From Opitutia bacterium (GTDB lineage Bacteria; Verrucomicrobiota; Verrucomicrobiia; Opitutales; UBA953): a stretch of DNA of 6,670 nucleotides. This document shows, in pieces, positions 5,660 through 6,670 of the stretch; position 1 is the stretch's first letter, and the number at the start of each line of letters is the position of its first letter. The stretch spans positions 1,087 through 7,756 of the forward strand of contig DNHH01000074.1 in the NCBI GenBank assembly GCA_003485955.1. The letters run 5' to 3'. Made by a program: the position numbers and the translations under genes. Below the pieces are notes generated by a model. That model had not been told where the DNA came from and searched no databases. It saw only the letters and a program-made list of their open reading frames with translations.

Positions 5660-6670
5660 TTAGGTCTCTTCAGGATCACCCTCGCTACCGCCACCACCTG
5701 AGCCAAATCCAATCTCATCGCCATCAGGGCCAAGCGGATTGGTGCCGCGTCGACGCATCGCACGACGTTGACGTTCGAGGTCGCGCTGTCCTTCAACCGT
5801 GTAACGCGTGAACGGAACCGCCATCAATCGGGCGTGCGGGATGGGCCTGTTGGTGACTTCACAAATACCGTAATCTCCGGTCTTCATGCGCTCAATGGCA
5901 TCATCGATTTCTTTAATCGATTGTTGCTCATTGGAAATAAGTGATAACGCGAAGTCGCGATCGGCCGTATCGGTACCTGCGTCAGCCATGTGCTGAGAGT
6001 AACCCGAAAGGTCGCCGGCGTCATCTTTACCTGACTTCTTCAACGCCTCATCTGTATGGATAGCGAGGCCACGCTCAATCGCGCCACGCAAATCCATCAA
6101 GAGTTTATGGTAGCGGCGCCATTTTTCGGGAATCTTCCGATCGTCGTCAATGGGGCCAGTTTTCTTGAAAGGATTAAACCCGAAGAGACTCGAGAGCGAA
6201 GCAGCTCCGACTTTGTTGGGCTTTCCAGAGACAGTCTTATTATCGCCCTTACTTGTACGCTCTTTCAACTTACGCTCTTCCTCTGGAATCCAAAGGTTTA
6301 AGCGTACATTGCGGCGGGGCTTAATATAGTCACGGACATCATCCACCGAGAAGACGAGTAACTTTGGCCGCGAAGGTGCTTCGACGGGTGAAGTCTGGTG
6401 ATGGTCTGAGCGATGATGCTCGAGCAATTTACGCTGCTCTTCATGCGAAAGGGACGGATCCATCTTAGGCATAGGGCCTTTGCCTTTTCCTTTAGGCGCA
6501 GGTGCGGCTGCTTTGCCCTTCGCAACCTGAGGGGCAACCTTGCCCTTGCCTGCGACGACTTTGACGGGGGTAGCTTTGCCAGTCGGCTTTACAGCGACTT
6601 TGGCGACAGGCTTCGCTTTAGGCACAGGCTTCTTGACGACTTTGACTGGCTTCTTGGCGAGAGGCTTCGC
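5660..6670 (-). CDS. TraR/DksA-like protein with degenerate zinc finger and Lys-rich N-terminal tail (partial, 5' end outside window)
   Basis: The frame stays open to the window edge, giving at least 336 residues. The GTG at 6625 is an unlikely start because the same Lys/Pro/Val/Ala pattern continues upstream of it to base 6670. The first ~70 visible residues are a histone-H1-like tail. A middle domain (about 102-137 from the edge, containing LLVFSVDDVRDYIKPRRNVR) belongs to no family I recognise. The C-terminal part is TraR/DksA-like: a helix from EKWRRYHKLL, the coiled-coil tip DTADRD (234-239), a second helix to KTGDYG, then the finger region CEVTNRPIPHARLMAVPF and TVEGQ. Of four zinc cysteines only the first remains; the others are Thr, Thr and Gly (5783-5875). 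DksA proteins act in the RNA polymerase secondary channel; zinc-poor DksA paralogues are known. The acidic/Gly-rich end GFGSGGGGSEGDPEET is disordered. First known gene of the lspA cluster. Confidence 0.88.
   Translation of the reverse strand, partial: AKPLAKKPVKVVKKPVPKAKPVAKVAVKPTGKATPVKVVAGKGKVAPQVAKGKAAAPAPKGKGKGPMPKMDPSLSHEEQRKLLEHHRSDHHQTSPVEAPSRPKLLVFSVDDVRDYIKPRRNVRLNLWIPEEERKLKERTSKGDNKTVSGKPNKVGAASLSSLFGFNPFKKTGPIDDDRKIPEKWRRYHKLLMDLRGAIERGLAIHTDEALKKSGKDDAGDLSGYSQHMADAGTDTADRDFALSLISNEQQSIKEIDDAIERMKTGDYGICEVTNRPIPHARLMAVPFTRYTVEGQRDLERQRRAMRRRGTNPLGPDGDEIGFGSGGGGSEGDPEET

Noticed and set aside
6623..6625. GTG as the start of the DksA-like gene
   Set aside because: The open frame and its Lys/Pro-rich composition continue upstream to the window edge, so the gene is better treated as partial.

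Overview
The window looks like chromosomal DNA of a Gram-negative-type bacterium with about 50-60 % G+C. It holds a tRNA-Tyr gene with an encoded CCA, housekeeping genes (rpsT, lspA), a lipoprotein and a dipeptide-type ABC permease. A DksA-like protein with a long Lys/Pro/Ala-rich tail next to lspA, together with several starts that lack a Shine-Dalgarno sequence, would fit a planctomycete, perhaps Phycisphaerae-like. That placement is an impression from family knowledge; no search was run.

Layout. Bases 1-343 are non-coding apart from tRNA-Tyr (198-284). A strong plus-strand terminator (40-62) closes whatever lies upstream, and a 10-bp hairpin (296-325) follows the tRNA. On the plus strand there is then a two-gene unit: a cysteine-less FmdB-like small protein (344-607) and a DCC/DUF393 thiol-disulfide family protein (609-992). 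Facing it on the minus strand is a two-gene unit: a small lipoprotein (2962-3222) followed after 3 nt by a 654-residue protein that fuses OppB-type and OppC-type permeases in one chain (994-2958). A 101-bp divergent spacer separates this unit from a plus-strand degenerate RluA-type pseudouridine synthase homologue (3324-4157). The last third is a minus-strand cluster, read in the order DksA-like protein (5660 to beyond 6670), lspA (5088-5651), flavin reductase-like protein (4471-5091) and rpsT (4178-4417). It ends at a textbook terminator (4128-4152) that lies inside the 3' end of the opposing pseudouridine synthase-like gene.

How the genes fit together. LspA would mature lipoproteins such as the 86-residue one here. 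The fused permease would need an external substrate-binding protein and ATPases, which are not in the window. The other genes form an ordinary housekeeping neighbourhood.

No defence system, mobile element or CRISPR array is visible. The most interesting features are the single-chain OppB-OppC permease with a two-helix linker and three proteins that keep a recognisable family fold but lack the residues defining its activity: a pseudouridine synthase homologue without the catalytic Asp, a DksA-like protein with one of four zinc cysteines, and an FmdB-like protein with none.
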